Source: an uncultured bacterium
Lineage (GTDB): Bacteria > Bacillota > Clostridia > Lachnospirales > Lachnospiraceae
DNA length: 64,000 bases
Direction: 5' to 3'
Assembly (NCBI GenBank): GCA_947383005.1
Contig: CANDBT010000020.1
Span: 1 to 64,000, forward strand
Shown here: positions 24,801 to 32,430 of the stretch, in pieces
How the letters are laid out: the number at the start of each line of letters is the position of its first letter
Position numbering within the stretch: the stretch's first letter is position 1
Notes under the pieces: generated by a model
The model's input: only the letters and a program-made list of their open reading frames with translations
Told to the model about the DNA's origin: nothing
The model's database searches: none
Position numbers and translations under genes: made by a program

Positions 24801-25688
24801 TTATCCTCTTGGGTGCGCTTCCGAATATTCTGACCGCAGGGCCTCCTTCTGAATATAGTTGACATAAGCTTGAGTCGTGGCCAAATCCGCATGGCCCAAC
24901 ATCGTCTGCACCACCTGCAGCCCCGCGCCGCCGCTAATCAAATGAACCGCGAAAGAATGGCGCAAAGTGTGAGGAGTAATATCCGTCTGTATTCCTGCTT
25001 TCGCTCCGTAATATTTGACAATTTTCCAAAATCCCTGACGTGACATGGGTTTACCGCTGCAATTAGTAAAAAGCCAGGAAGATTCGTTACCCTTGAGCAA
25101 AATCTCCCTGGCATGGCTCAAATAACCCCTCAGTGAGCTGCCGGCCGCCTTACCAAAAGGAATTGTCCGCTCTTTTAACCCGTCACGGCAAGTAATAAAC
25201 CCCACCGATAAATTCACATCCTGCAACTGCAGGGCAACCAGCTCGGATACCCGGATTCCCGTGGCATAAAGAAGCTCAAGCATAGCCTTATCCCGAAGCT
25301 CTTTCGGCATATCCCCCTTGGGCTGGCTCAAAAAACGCTCTACTTCTTCCACCGTAAGAATAACCGGCGGTTTCTTCTCAGCCTTGGGCGCTTTCAACTG
25401 CTCTGCCGGATCTCTCCTGAGCTTTCCCTGGCTTACTTCATAATGGAAAAATGCTTTTGTCGACGCCATCATCCGAGAAACAGTTGCCGCTGCCTTTCCC
25501 TGCCCTTCCAAATACAAAGCATAAGAATTGAGACTTGTCCGAGTCACTTTCTCCCAATCGGCAATTCCCTGCCCCTCCAAATAGGAAACCATCTGTTTCA
25601 AATCACGGCGATAAGAAAGCACCGTATTTTTGGAAGCTTTTTTGACCTCCTCCAAATAAGTTATAAATTCCTCAATTTCTTTCTGCAT
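24801..25688 (-). CDS. xerD: Site-specific tyrosine recombinase XerD
   Basis: A 295-residue tyrosine recombinase resolving chromosome dimers at dif. It has the SAM-like N-terminal domain (IEEFITYLEEVKKASKNTVL) and the catalytic set: Arg in ATGIRVSELVAL, His-x-x-Arg in TPHTLRHSFAVHL, His in LGHADLATTQ and the nucleophile Tyr in TQAYVNYI. The ATG at 25688 gives the typical length; an upstream GTG at 25724 has no SD. The place beside spoIIM and nudF matches the Bacillus nudF-spoIIM-xerD order, which supports XerD over a phage integrase. Confidence 0.93.
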   Translation of the reverse strand: MQKEIEEFITYLEEVKKASKNTVLSYRRDLKQMVSYLEGQGIADWEKVTRTSLNSYALYLEGQGKAAATVSRMMASTKAFFHYEVSQGKLRRDPAEQLKAPKAEKKPPVILTVEEVERFLSQPKGDMPKELRDKAMLELLYATGIRVSELVALQLQDVNLSVGFITCRDGLKERTIPFGKAAGSSLRGYLSHAREILLKGNESSWLFTNCSGKPMSRQGFWKIVKYYGAKAGIQTDITPHTLRHSFAVHLISGGAGLQVVQTMLGHADLATTQAYVNYIQKEALRSEYSEAHPRG

Positions 25689-25786
25689 CCCACTTTTCCC
25701 GATTCTTTCCTTAATATATGCCACATTCCATACATTATAGCTCTATTTTCCCGGAAAATCAAATACATTTTCCCCACTTGAAACAA

Positions 25787-25808
25787 AGAGTCCGGCTTGC
25801 CGGACTCT
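25787..25808 (-). terminator. Terminator downstream of spoIIM
   Basis: A perfect 10-bp GC-rich stem (AGAGTCCGGC with GCCGGACTCT) with a two-base loop is followed on the minus strand by TTTGTTTC. More GC-rich inverted sequence (CGGGCATTCGCCCG) lies at 25829-25842. Confidence 0.65.
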
Positions 25809-25868
25809 CGCGCCGGGCAAGAGGTTTCGGGCATTCGCCCGATGGGGGAAAAACGGACAAAAACAACC

Positions 25869-26402
25869 TTACAAACAAATGTGCAGCAGAAATAGAGGAT
25901 TGATATGAATTTCTGCCAATATCCCAAAAAGCAGCAGCGCCAACACTACCCCCCAAAAGCGTCTTTCCCGGGCTTCATATCCGGAAAAGTGCCGAATAAT
26001 TAAAATCCCCCATGACAGCCCATAAAACAACTGATGAGGAAAATTTGACAGCAAAAACACCACCAGCCCATATGCGCCGTTATACCAGGTCATCAGCACC
26101 AGGGAAAATCCTGCCCCGCAGCCAATCCACAAAAGCAGCAGACCGACCCAGAGCCGGCGCATGCGGCTACGGCAAAGCATTTCCACCATTACGGTTTCCG
26201 CCATCCTGACTAAGAGTATCCAAAATATGCTGCCCAGGCGTTTTTCTCCCGTATTCTGCCATCCCCGCTGCAAATAGCCATATAATATCTGATAATCAAC
26301 CACGCCGGATGCAAACAACTGATTAGCGGCAATTGTTGCCAGCAATATCCCTGCCCCGATCCAAAACAACAAATAAATCCCCTGAATTTTCCTTCTCGTC
26401 AT
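25869..26402 (-). CDS. spoIIM: Stage II sporulation protein M
   Basis: A 177-residue integral membrane protein with about five hydrophobic spans (IYLLFWIGAGILLATIAANQ at the start). SpoIIM works with SpoIID and SpoIIP in peptidoglycan remodelling during forespore engulfment. Primary motifs are weak, so the call rests on hydropathy, length, the characteristic first helix and the genomic order nudF-spoIIM-xerD known from Bacillus. If correct, the organism is a spore former or derives from one. The alternative is an unrelated DUF95-family membrane protein. Confidence 0.8.
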   Translation of the reverse strand: MTRRKIQGIYLLFWIGAGILLATIAANQLFASGVVDYQILYGYLQRGWQNTGEKRLGSIFWILLVRMAETVMVEMLCRSRMRRLWVGLLLLWIGCGAGFSLVLMTWYNGAYGLVVFLLSNFPHQLFYGLSWGILIIRHFSGYEARERRFWGVVLALLLFGILAEIHINPLFLLHICL

Positions 26403-26478
26403 AGCCGCTCAGATACTGCCGGTTTTTACCAATCTACGCGGCCGGGGGCTGTCTTATGCCTGCTTTTTTGCGTTATGC

Positions 26479-27060
26479 TTACTTCAGATATTTGCGGGAA
26501 TAAGCCATTATCGCTGCCACCGTTTTCGAATCCGTCATCTTTCCGGCATAAATAAGCGCTTCTAAATCTTCTACTGACCAGGCTTCCACGGCAATCACTT
26601 CATCCTCATCCAAATGCTGATGAGAAGGAATCAAATTTCTCGCCACAAAAAGGTCAATTGCTTCGTCACAAAAGGCTACCGTGGTATTCAGCGTCATCAG
26701 GTATTCCAAATGATCGCAGCGATAGCCCGTCTCCTCCTCCAGCTCCCGGTAAGCGCAATCAATTCTCGGCTCATTCGGATCGTCTACTTTACCGGCAGGA
26801 ATCTCCAATGTCCAGCGGTCCAAAGCATTCCGGTATTGGCGAACCATCAAAATCTTCCCATCATCCGTTACCGGTACAACAGCGGCTGCCCCATCATGAT
26901 GGATATAGTCCCAATGAGCCTCATGCCCATTGGCAATGACCGTATCCTCATAAATCTTTAAAATCGTTCCCGTGTATCTTAATTCACGGCTTATGCGCAC
27001 TACCGGCTCCATCTCGGATGCTTTCTGCCCCTTTTTATTTTCTGTTTTTCGCTCTTCCAT
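26479..27060 (-). CDS. nudF: NUDIX hydrolase, ADP-ribose pyrophosphatase type
   Basis: About 193 residues with a Nudix box, RELEEETGYRCDHLEYL preceded by AGKVDDPNEPRIDCAY; the spacing between the first Gly and Glu is one residue longer than the canonical pattern. LEIPAGK upstream is typical of ADP-ribose pyrophosphatases, which cleave ADP-ribose to AMP and ribose-5-phosphate. The ATG at 27060 is favoured because GGAGAGG lies before it; an ATG at 27078 has no SD. The neighbours proC and spoIIM lie on the same strand. Confidence 0.88.
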   Translation of the reverse strand: MEERKTENKKGQKASEMEPVVRISRELRYTGTILKIYEDTVIANGHEAHWDYIHHDGAAAVVPVTDDGKILMVRQYRNALDRWTLEIPAGKVDDPNEPRIDCAYRELEEETGYRCDHLEYLMTLNTTVAFCDEAIDLFVARNLIPSHQHLDEDEVIAVEAWSVEDLEALIYAGKMTDSKTVAAIMAYSRKYLK

Positions 27061-27107
27061 TTCTTTCTGCCTCTCCATAATAAACGTCTCAAATGATCAT
27101 TGTTACC

Positions 27108-27926
27108 CTATTCTTTATCGGCCATTTCCCGGCATCTGGCATAACAGGCATCTCCCGCCTTGAGCACTCCGCCGCGCAGCCCATATGCTTCCAAAGCGGC
27201 TACTGCCGCAATCGTCGTTCCCCCCGGAGAACATACCTGGTCTTTTAAACGGCCTGGATGTTCTCCGGTTTCCAAAACCATTTTTGCGCTGCCGAGAACT
27301 GCCTGAGCCGCCATCCGATAAGCGGTTGCCCGCGGAAGGCCGTATTTTACGCCGCTGTCTGCCAGAGCTTCGATAAACAGGTATACATAGGCAGGAGAAC
27401 TCCCGCTGACGCAGATCACCGCGTCAATCAGCTTCTCCTCCACTATCTCCATTTTCCCGAACGATTCAAAAAATGTCCGAACGGTCTTTTGCTCTTCCTG
27501 CGAAAACAGCAGCGGATCATAACAGACGCCGCTCATCCCTTCGCCTACCAGCGCCGGGGTATTCGGCATGGCACGCACCACCCGGCACTCCTCTCCAAAC
27601 TCCGCCTGCAAATCCCTGATTGTAACACCCGGAGCAATGGAAATCAGCACCTGGCCCCTGCCAATGCCTTCCCTGATCTGGTCTGCTGCTGCCACAAGCT
27701 GCTGAGGCTTTACTGCCAAGACCACATATTTTGCCGATGACGCGCATGCAAGGCCGCTGTCTGCCACGGTTATCCCTGTCCGTGCCGCCACATCCTCAGC
27801 CCGCTGCGTATCCTTCTCATAAAATATCATCTGTTCAGGAGAAAAAGACTGCAAAAGTCCTTTCATCATTGCGAAACCCATATTTCCCGCGCCGATAAAA
27901 CCGAATTCATAAGAAAAATCTCTCAT
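27108..27926 (-). CDS. proC: Pyrroline-5-carboxylate reductase
   Basis: A 272-residue NAD(P)H-dependent reductase making proline from pyrroline-5-carboxylate. It has the Rossmann Gly motif FGFIGAGNMGFAMMKGLL, the conserved VVRAMPNTPALVGEGMSG, and the C-terminal signature (VCSPGGTTIAAVAALE) that holds the substrate. The start at 27926 follows GGAGG at proper spacing. A longer frame overlaps the preceding gene and is not used. It lies 11 bases after the metallophosphoesterase gene, so they are probably co-transcribed. Confidence 0.95.
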   Translation of the reverse strand: MRDFSYEFGFIGAGNMGFAMMKGLLQSFSPEQMIFYEKDTQRAEDVAARTGITVADSGLACASSAKYVVLAVKPQQLVAAADQIREGIGRGQVLISIAPGVTIRDLQAEFGEECRVVRAMPNTPALVGEGMSGVCYDPLLFSQEEQKTVRTFFESFGKMEIVEEKLIDAVICVSGSSPAYVYLFIEALADSGVKYGLPRATAYRMAAQAVLGSAKMVLETGEHPGRLKDQVCSPGGTTIAAVAALEAYGLRGGVLKAGDACYARCREMADKE

Positions 27927-27937
27927 CACAACCTCCG

Positions 27938-28651
27938 TCAACCCAATAGCGTATGCTCCAATATCCGTTCCGGACAAAATGCCAGATAATCCGAAGATAC
28001 CAGCTTATATTCAATCCCGTGAAAAAAGCCCCGAATGCTGTCCCCATACCGCTGTTTGCCATGGCAATGGGAATAGATTACCTTTTCGGCTCCATATTCT
28101 TCCGCTAAACGGGTAAACACGCTTTTCTGTTCTTTTATGCTGGTAGGCGGATAGTGAAGAAACATAATAAATTTTTTATAGTCTGCCGCCTTCGCCAGTT
28201 CAAAAGAAGTCCTGAGACGTGCCGACTCCCGTTTTAGCAGCTTCTGTACCTGCTTTGGCTCGTCCCGTCCCTCATCGCAGTAGCCTTTTGTCCCCACAAG
28301 GGCATAATCCTCATAAGCAAAGAAATTATCCTGAAGGAATTCCAAACGCCCGGCAAATTGCTGATTTAGCTGAAAGGTCTTTTTCGCATCCCAAAACAGG
28401 TCATGATTCCCACGGAGAAGGATCTTCCTTCCCGGCAGCTTTTCAATAAATGCCAAATCCGGCTCACATTCCCTCAAATTCCTTCCCCAGGAATGATCCC
28501 CGGTAATCACCACCGTATCTTCCTTCCCTACCCGAGCCAGCCAGTTTTGCCTCAATCGGGACACATGGTCTTTCCATTCCTCCCCGAATACTTCCATGGG
28601 CTTATGGAACATAAAAGATAAGTGAAAATCACCAATAGCGTATAAAGCCAT
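27938..28651 (-). CDS. Calcineurin-like metallophosphoesterase
   Basis: A 237-residue protein with the metal-binding set of the calcineurin-like superfamily: AIGDFHLS (Asp, His), TGDHSWGRN (Asp), LLRGNHDLFW (Asn, His), FLHYPP (His) and YSHCHGK in place of the usual GHTH. The substrate is unknown; family members act on phosphoesters from nucleotides to proteins. The start at 28651 has AGGGGTGG upstream and the protein then begins MALYAIGDFHLSF, as expected for the fold. It lies between purD and proC on the same strand. Confidence 0.8.
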   Translation of the reverse strand: MALYAIGDFHLSFMFHKPMEVFGEEWKDHVSRLRQNWLARVGKEDTVVITGDHSWGRNLRECEPDLAFIEKLPGRKILLRGNHDLFWDAKKTFQLNQQFAGRLEFLQDNFFAYEDYALVGTKGYCDEGRDEPKQVQKLLKRESARLRTSFELAKAADYKKFIMFLHYPPTSIKEQKSVFTRLAEEYGAEKVIYSHCHGKQRYGDSIRGFFHGIEYKLVSSDYLAFCPERILEHTLLG

Positions 28652-28664
28652 TTGTCCACCCCTT

Positions 28665-29939
28665 TTATACCTCGTCAATCGCTTTTCCGATATCGCGGCG
28701 CATGTACTTATTGTCAAATTCCACCCATTCCGCCGCCTGATACGCATTGGCACGGGCCTCTTTCAAGGTGTCTCCCTTGGCTGTAACCCCCAACACCCGT
28801 CCGCCATTGGTAACGACAGCGCCATCCTGGTCAAAACGGCTTCCGGCATGAAATACATAATATCCGTCTCTGCCCGCAAACTTCTCCAGCCCGGAAATCT
28901 TAAACCCTTTTTCATAATGCTCCGGATAACCATCGGAAGCCAGCACCACACATACTGCCGCATTGTCCTCAAACTCCAGATGGATCTGATCCAGCGTACC
29001 GTCAATACATGCCTCAAATACCTGGATAAGGTCGTTTTTCATCCGCGGCAGCACCACCTGCGTCTCCGGATCGCCAAAACGAGCATTATACTCCAAAACC
29101 CGCGGCCCTTTTTCCGTCAGCATCAAGCCGAAAAAAATAATCCCTTTGAATTCTCTTCCTTCCGCCCTCATCGCATCCACTGTAGGCTGATAAATATACT
29201 TTCGACAGAATTCATCCGTCTCTTTGGTATAAAACGGACTGGGAGAAAATGTCCCCATGCCTCCGGTATTCAATCCCTGGTCCCCATCCCTGGCCCGTTT
29301 ATGGTCCTGGGCGGAAGTCATCACTTTGATTGTTTTTCCATCTACAAAAGACAGCACAGACACTTCTCTTCCCGTTAAAAATTCTTCGATTACAATCCGG
29401 TTCCCGGCAGCGCCGAACTGCTTATCCATCATCAGCGCCCTGACACCGGCCCGGGCCTCCTCCCGGGTATTGCAGATCAGGACACCTTTGCCCAAAGCCA
29501 AACCGTCCGCTTTCAGCACAACCGGCAAATCAGCCGTCTCCACATAAGCAAGCGCCGCTTCCGGCGAATCAAAAGTTTCATATGCTGCCGTGGGAATTTC
29601 GTACTTTTTCATCAAATCTTTGGAAAACGCCTTGGAAGCTTCCAATATAGCTGCGTTCTTCCTTGGGCCGAATACTCTCAGTCCGGCGGCTTCAAAAGCA
29701 TCTACCGCTCCGGCCGCCAAGGGGTCGTCCGGTCCCACGATAGTCAGATCAATATCCTTTTCCCTGGCAAACGCAACCAGACGGTCAAATTCCATCACGC
29801 CGATATCTACACATTCCGCCACCTGCGCTATCCCTGCATTTCCTGGCGCACAGTATATTTTTTCCGCTTTGGGACTCTGTGCCGCTTTCCAGGCAATAGC
29901 ATGCTCACGGCCGCCGCCGCCCACAATCAAAACCTTCAT
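28665..29939 (-). CDS. purD: Phosphoribosylamine-glycine ligase (GAR synthetase)
   Basis: A 424-residue ATP-grasp enzyme making glycinamide ribonucleotide in purine synthesis. Motifs: N-terminal VLIVGGGGREHAIAWK, VGPDDPLAAGAVDAFEAAGL, the ATP-binding LPVVLKADGLALGKGVL, and LEYNARFGDPETQVVLPRM near the active site. Length is typical. The start follows GGAGGACAGAG. It is the fourth gene of the purE-purM-purN-purD run, 26 bases after purN. Confidence 0.97.
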   Translation of the reverse strand: MKVLIVGGGGREHAIAWKAAQSPKAEKIYCAPGNAGIAQVAECVDIGVMEFDRLVAFAREKDIDLTIVGPDDPLAAGAVDAFEAAGLRVFGPRKNAAILEASKAFSKDLMKKYEIPTAAYETFDSPEAALAYVETADLPVVLKADGLALGKGVLICNTREEARAGVRALMMDKQFGAAGNRIVIEEFLTGREVSVLSFVDGKTIKVMTSAQDHKRARDGDQGLNTGGMGTFSPSPFYTKETDEFCRKYIYQPTVDAMRAEGREFKGIIFFGLMLTEKGPRVLEYNARFGDPETQVVLPRMKNDLIQVFEACIDGTLDQIHLEFEDNAAVCVVLASDGYPEHYEKGFKISGLEKFAGRDGYYVFHAGSRFDQDGAVVTNGGRVLGVTAKGDTLKEARANAYQAAEWVEFDNKYMRRDIGKAIDEV

Positions 29940-29965
29940 CTTCTCTGTCCTCCTTCATCCCCAAA

Positions 29966-30562
29966 CTATCCTACAACCCCCCGGGCAATCCGGTCGATAG
30001 CCTGGGGCAGAATCACCCACTCCGCCTGTTCCATCACCCGCCGCTGCAGAACTTCTGGCGTATCCCCTTCCTTCACTTCCACAGCCTTCTGCAAAATAAT
30101 CGGTCCTGTATCCATACCTTTGTCCACATAATGCACTGTGGCGCCAGTCACCTTTACTCCCCTGGCCAGTGCTGCCTCATGAACCTTCAGCCCATAATAG
30201 CCTACGCCGCAAAAAGAAGGAATCAGCGACGGATGAATATTAATAATCCGACGCTCGTATTTCTCTACCATTTTTTCCGGGATTTTTACCAAAAAGCCGG
30301 CCAGCACAAGCAAATCGAGATGGTAAGAATCAACCTTTTCCAAAAATGCCTGGTCAAAAGATTCCCGGTCAGGAAAATCCTTCGGGGACAGGCATATGGC
30401 CTCAATCCCGTGATTCCTTGCCCTTTCCAGAGCATAAGCTTTTGGATTGTTGCTGATCACCACGGCAATCTCCGTATTGGCAATCTTCCCCTCATCCAAA
30501 GCATCCAAAATCGCCTGCAGGTTCGTCCCGCCGCCTGACACCATCACTCCTGCCCTCAGCAT
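29966..30562 (-). CDS. purN: Phosphoribosylglycinamide formyltransferase
   Basis: A 198-residue folate-dependent transferase that formylates GAR. It has the N-terminal GVMVSGGGTNLQAILDA, the catalytic segment IINIHPSLIPSF (Asn, His) and VTGATVHYVDKGMDTGPII with the catalytic Asp. The start overlaps the purM stop by seven bases, and GGGAG lies just before it inside purM, so the two are translationally coupled. Confidence 0.97.
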   Translation of the reverse strand: MLRAGVMVSGGGTNLQAILDALDEGKIANTEIAVVISNNPKAYALERARNHGIEAICLSPKDFPDRESFDQAFLEKVDSYHLDLLVLAGFLVKIPEKMVEKYERRIINIHPSLIPSFCGVGYYGLKVHEAALARGVKVTGATVHYVDKGMDTGPIILQKAVEVKEGDTPEVLQRRVMEQAEWVILPQAIDRIARGVVG

Positions 30563-31587
30563 AAAGTCACTCCCTTTTTCCCCGTCTCTACCGAACCGAT
30601 CACATACGGGATCTCCCCTGCCTTCCTGATCGCTTCCATAGCTTTATCCGCATCCGCCGGGTCCACGGATACAATCATGCCGATACCCATATTGAAGGTA
30701 TTGTACATCATCTCCTCGGCGATATCCCCCTTATCCGCCAGCATGCCAAAAATAGCCGGAACCTCATAGCTGTCCTTTTTAATTACCGCATGCGTTCCTT
30801 CTTTCAACATTCGGGGGACATTCTCATAAAACCCGCCCCCGGTAATATGGCAGCACGCCTTGATGCGGACACCGGCCGCCTTGATCTGCTTCAGAGCTTT
30901 GACGTAAATTTTCGTGGGAGCTAAAAGCGCCTCGCCTAAGGTCTTGCCCAGCTCCTCATAATAGGTGTTCAGCCCTTCCCTGGTCAATTCGTTCTCAAAA
31001 ACCTTGCGCACCAGAGAAAAACCATTGCTGTGGACGCCGGAGGAAGCCATTCCGATCAGCATATCCCCGGCTTTCAGATCTTCTCCGGTAATCATCTCCT
31101 TTTTATCGCAAACCCCCACGGCAAAACCTGCCAGGTCATAATCTTCCTCCGGCATAAGCCCCGGATGCTCTGCCGTCTCACCACCGATAAGAGCGGCTTC
31201 GGACTGCAGACACCCCTCGGCTACCCCCTTCACAATATCGGCGATTTTTTCCGGATGATTTTTTCCGCAGGCAATATAATCCAGAAAAAACAGAGGTTCC
31301 CCGCCGGCACAGGCAATATCGTTGACACACATGGCTACCGCATCGATTCCGATCGTATCATGCTTATCCATGATAATAGCCAGCTTCACCTTTGTTCCGC
31401 AGCCATCCGTGCCAGACAGCAGTACCGGCTCATCCATTTCTTTGATTTTTGCCAGGGAAAATGCCCCGGAAAATCCGCCCAAGCCTCCCAGCACTTCCTC
31501 GCGCATGGTTTTCTTCACATGTTCCTTCATCAGTTCCACAGACTTATAGCCTGCCTCAATATCCACTCCGGCCTTCTTGTAATCCAT
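30556..31587 (-). CDS. purM: Phosphoribosylformylglycinamidine cyclo-ligase (AIR synthetase)
   Basis: A 343-residue ATP-dependent enzyme closing the imidazole ring in purine synthesis. Motifs: YKKAGVDIEAGY at the start, LLSGTDGCGTKVKLA, GIDAVAMCVNDIACAGGEPL, FLDYIACGK and HITGGGFYENVPRML. Length matches the family. Its ATG has GGAGGG six bases upstream. The 5' end was the source of the short tandem duplication at 31598-31760. Confidence 0.97.
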   Translation of the reverse strand: MDYKKAGVDIEAGYKSVELMKEHVKKTMREEVLGGLGGFSGAFSLAKIKEMDEPVLLSGTDGCGTKVKLAIIMDKHDTIGIDAVAMCVNDIACAGGEPLFFLDYIACGKNHPEKIADIVKGVAEGCLQSEAALIGGETAEHPGLMPEEDYDLAGFAVGVCDKKEMITGEDLKAGDMLIGMASSGVHSNGFSLVRKVFENELTREGLNTYYEELGKTLGEALLAPTKIYVKALKQIKAAGVRIKACCHITGGGFYENVPRMLKEGTHAVIKKDSYEVPAIFGMLADKGDIAEEMMYNTFNMGIGMIVSVDPADADKAMEAIRKAGEIPYVIGSVETGKKGVTLC

Positions 31588-31597
31588 GTTTCCCTCC

Positions 31598-31760
31598 TAC
31601 TGTGCCAAATATTCCCTATAGCCGATGCACTCCAGTTTCTGCGCCTTCATGTAATCCACGTTTTCTTCCTACTGTGCCAAATATTCCTTATAACCGATGC
31701 GCCTTCAGTTTCTGCGCCTTCATGTAATCCACGTTTTCCTCTTACTGTGCCAGATATTCT
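31598..31760 (-). repeat. Tandem copies of the purE 3' end and purM start
   Basis: The unit beginning TACTGTGCCAAATATTCC (plus strand) occurs at 31598, 31670 and 31743, a period of 72-73 bases. The copy at 31743 is the genuine purE end; the other two lie between purE and purM. Each unit joins the last 15 or so codons of purE to a remnant of the purM start: GTGGATTACATGAAGGCGCAG resembles both the purM beginning (ATGGATTACAAGAAGGC) and the purE tail (AAGAAGGCGCAG). The shared AAGAAGGC is the probable slippage site. Confidence 0.8.
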
Positions 31761-32251
31761 TTATAACCGATGTGCTCCAGCTTCTGCGCCTTCTTTACCA
31801 CATCTTCCTTCATCGTCTCGGCATACGCTTTCAGTTTTTCCAAAAGCGCTTCGTCCGACATCGCCAGCATCCTGGCCGCCAAAATCCCCGCATTGGCGCC
31901 GCCGTTAATGGCCACCGTAGCCACCGGCACGCCGGAAGGCATCTGGACAATCGAGTATAAAGAATCCACGCCCCCCAAATCAGAAGTTTTCATCGGAATG
32001 CCGATAACCGGCAAGGGGAAAAGAGCCGCGCACATCCCCGGCAAATGCGCCGCCTTCCCCGCACCGGCAATAATCACTTTGATTCCTTTTTCCTCTGCCG
32101 CTTTCGCCCATTGAAAGAAAATATCCGGCTCCCGGTGAGCAGAAATAATCGTCATTTCATAATCAATACCAAATTTATCCAAAATCTCCGCAGCCTTCGC
32201 CATCACTGGCATATCCGAATCGCTGCCCATCACTATTCCAACCTTTGCCAT
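31742..32251 (-). CDS. purE: N5-carboxyaminoimidazole ribonucleotide mutase
   Basis: A 169-residue class I PurE moving the carboxyl group of N5-CAIR to give CAIR. Motifs: MGSDSDMPVM, IISAHREPD, AGAGKAAHLPGM and GIPMKTSDLGGVDSLYSIV. The start at 32251 has AAGGAG eight bases upstream; frames extending further run into the MITE-like element in the leader. No purK is nearby. It is the first gene of the pur run, with its own promoter at 32391-32419. Confidence 0.96.
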   Translation of the reverse strand: MAKVGIVMGSDSDMPVMAKAAEILDKFGIDYEMTIISAHREPDIFFQWAKAAEEKGIKVIIAGAGKAAHLPGMCAALFPLPVIGIPMKTSDLGGVDSLYSIVQMPSGVPVATVAINGGANAGILAARMLAMSDEALLEKLKAYAETMKEDVVKKAQKLEHIGYKEYLAQ

Positions 32252-32275
32252 ATTTTTCTCCTTTATCTTAAAAAT

Positions 32276-32385
32276 GTAACAGTTCAAACGGATATCTTCT
32301 TGCCCGCCTGCGCCGGACAAGAAGCATCGCGCACCCCTTGCCAACACAATAATCATAACAGCCCGGATAACCCCTGAACCATTAC
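32276..32385. mobile_element. MITE-like element in the purE leader, 110 bp
   Basis: Inverted ends GTAACAGTTCAAACGG and, read backwards, GTAATGGTTCAGGGG. The left part (ATATCTTCTTGCCCGCCTGC then GCCGGACAAG) matches the copies at 43768-43845 and 20166-20328. It fills most of the untranslated space between the purE promoter and the purE SD, so any transcript from that promoter carries it. Confidence 0.7.
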
Positions 32386-32390
32386 CAAGA

Positions 32391-32419
32391 ATCATACAAT
32401 GCTTCTTTCACAACGTCAA
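32391..32419 (-). promoter_or_regulatory. Promoter of purE
   Basis: Minus-strand TTGACG and TATGAT separated by 17 bases. The expected transcription start falls at the outer end of the MITE-like element, about 135 bases before the purE ATG. No purine riboswitch fold was recognised in the leader. Confidence 0.6.
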
Positions 32420-32430
32420 TTACTTTTTTG

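Noticed and set aside
24801..25688. Phage or transposon tyrosine integrase
   Set aside because: The length, motifs and position beside spoIIM and nudF match the housekeeping XerD, and no attachment site or mobile genes surround it.
32252..32390. Purine riboswitch in the purE leader
   Set aside because: No three-way-junction sequence signature was seen; the hairpins are accounted for by the MITE-like element.
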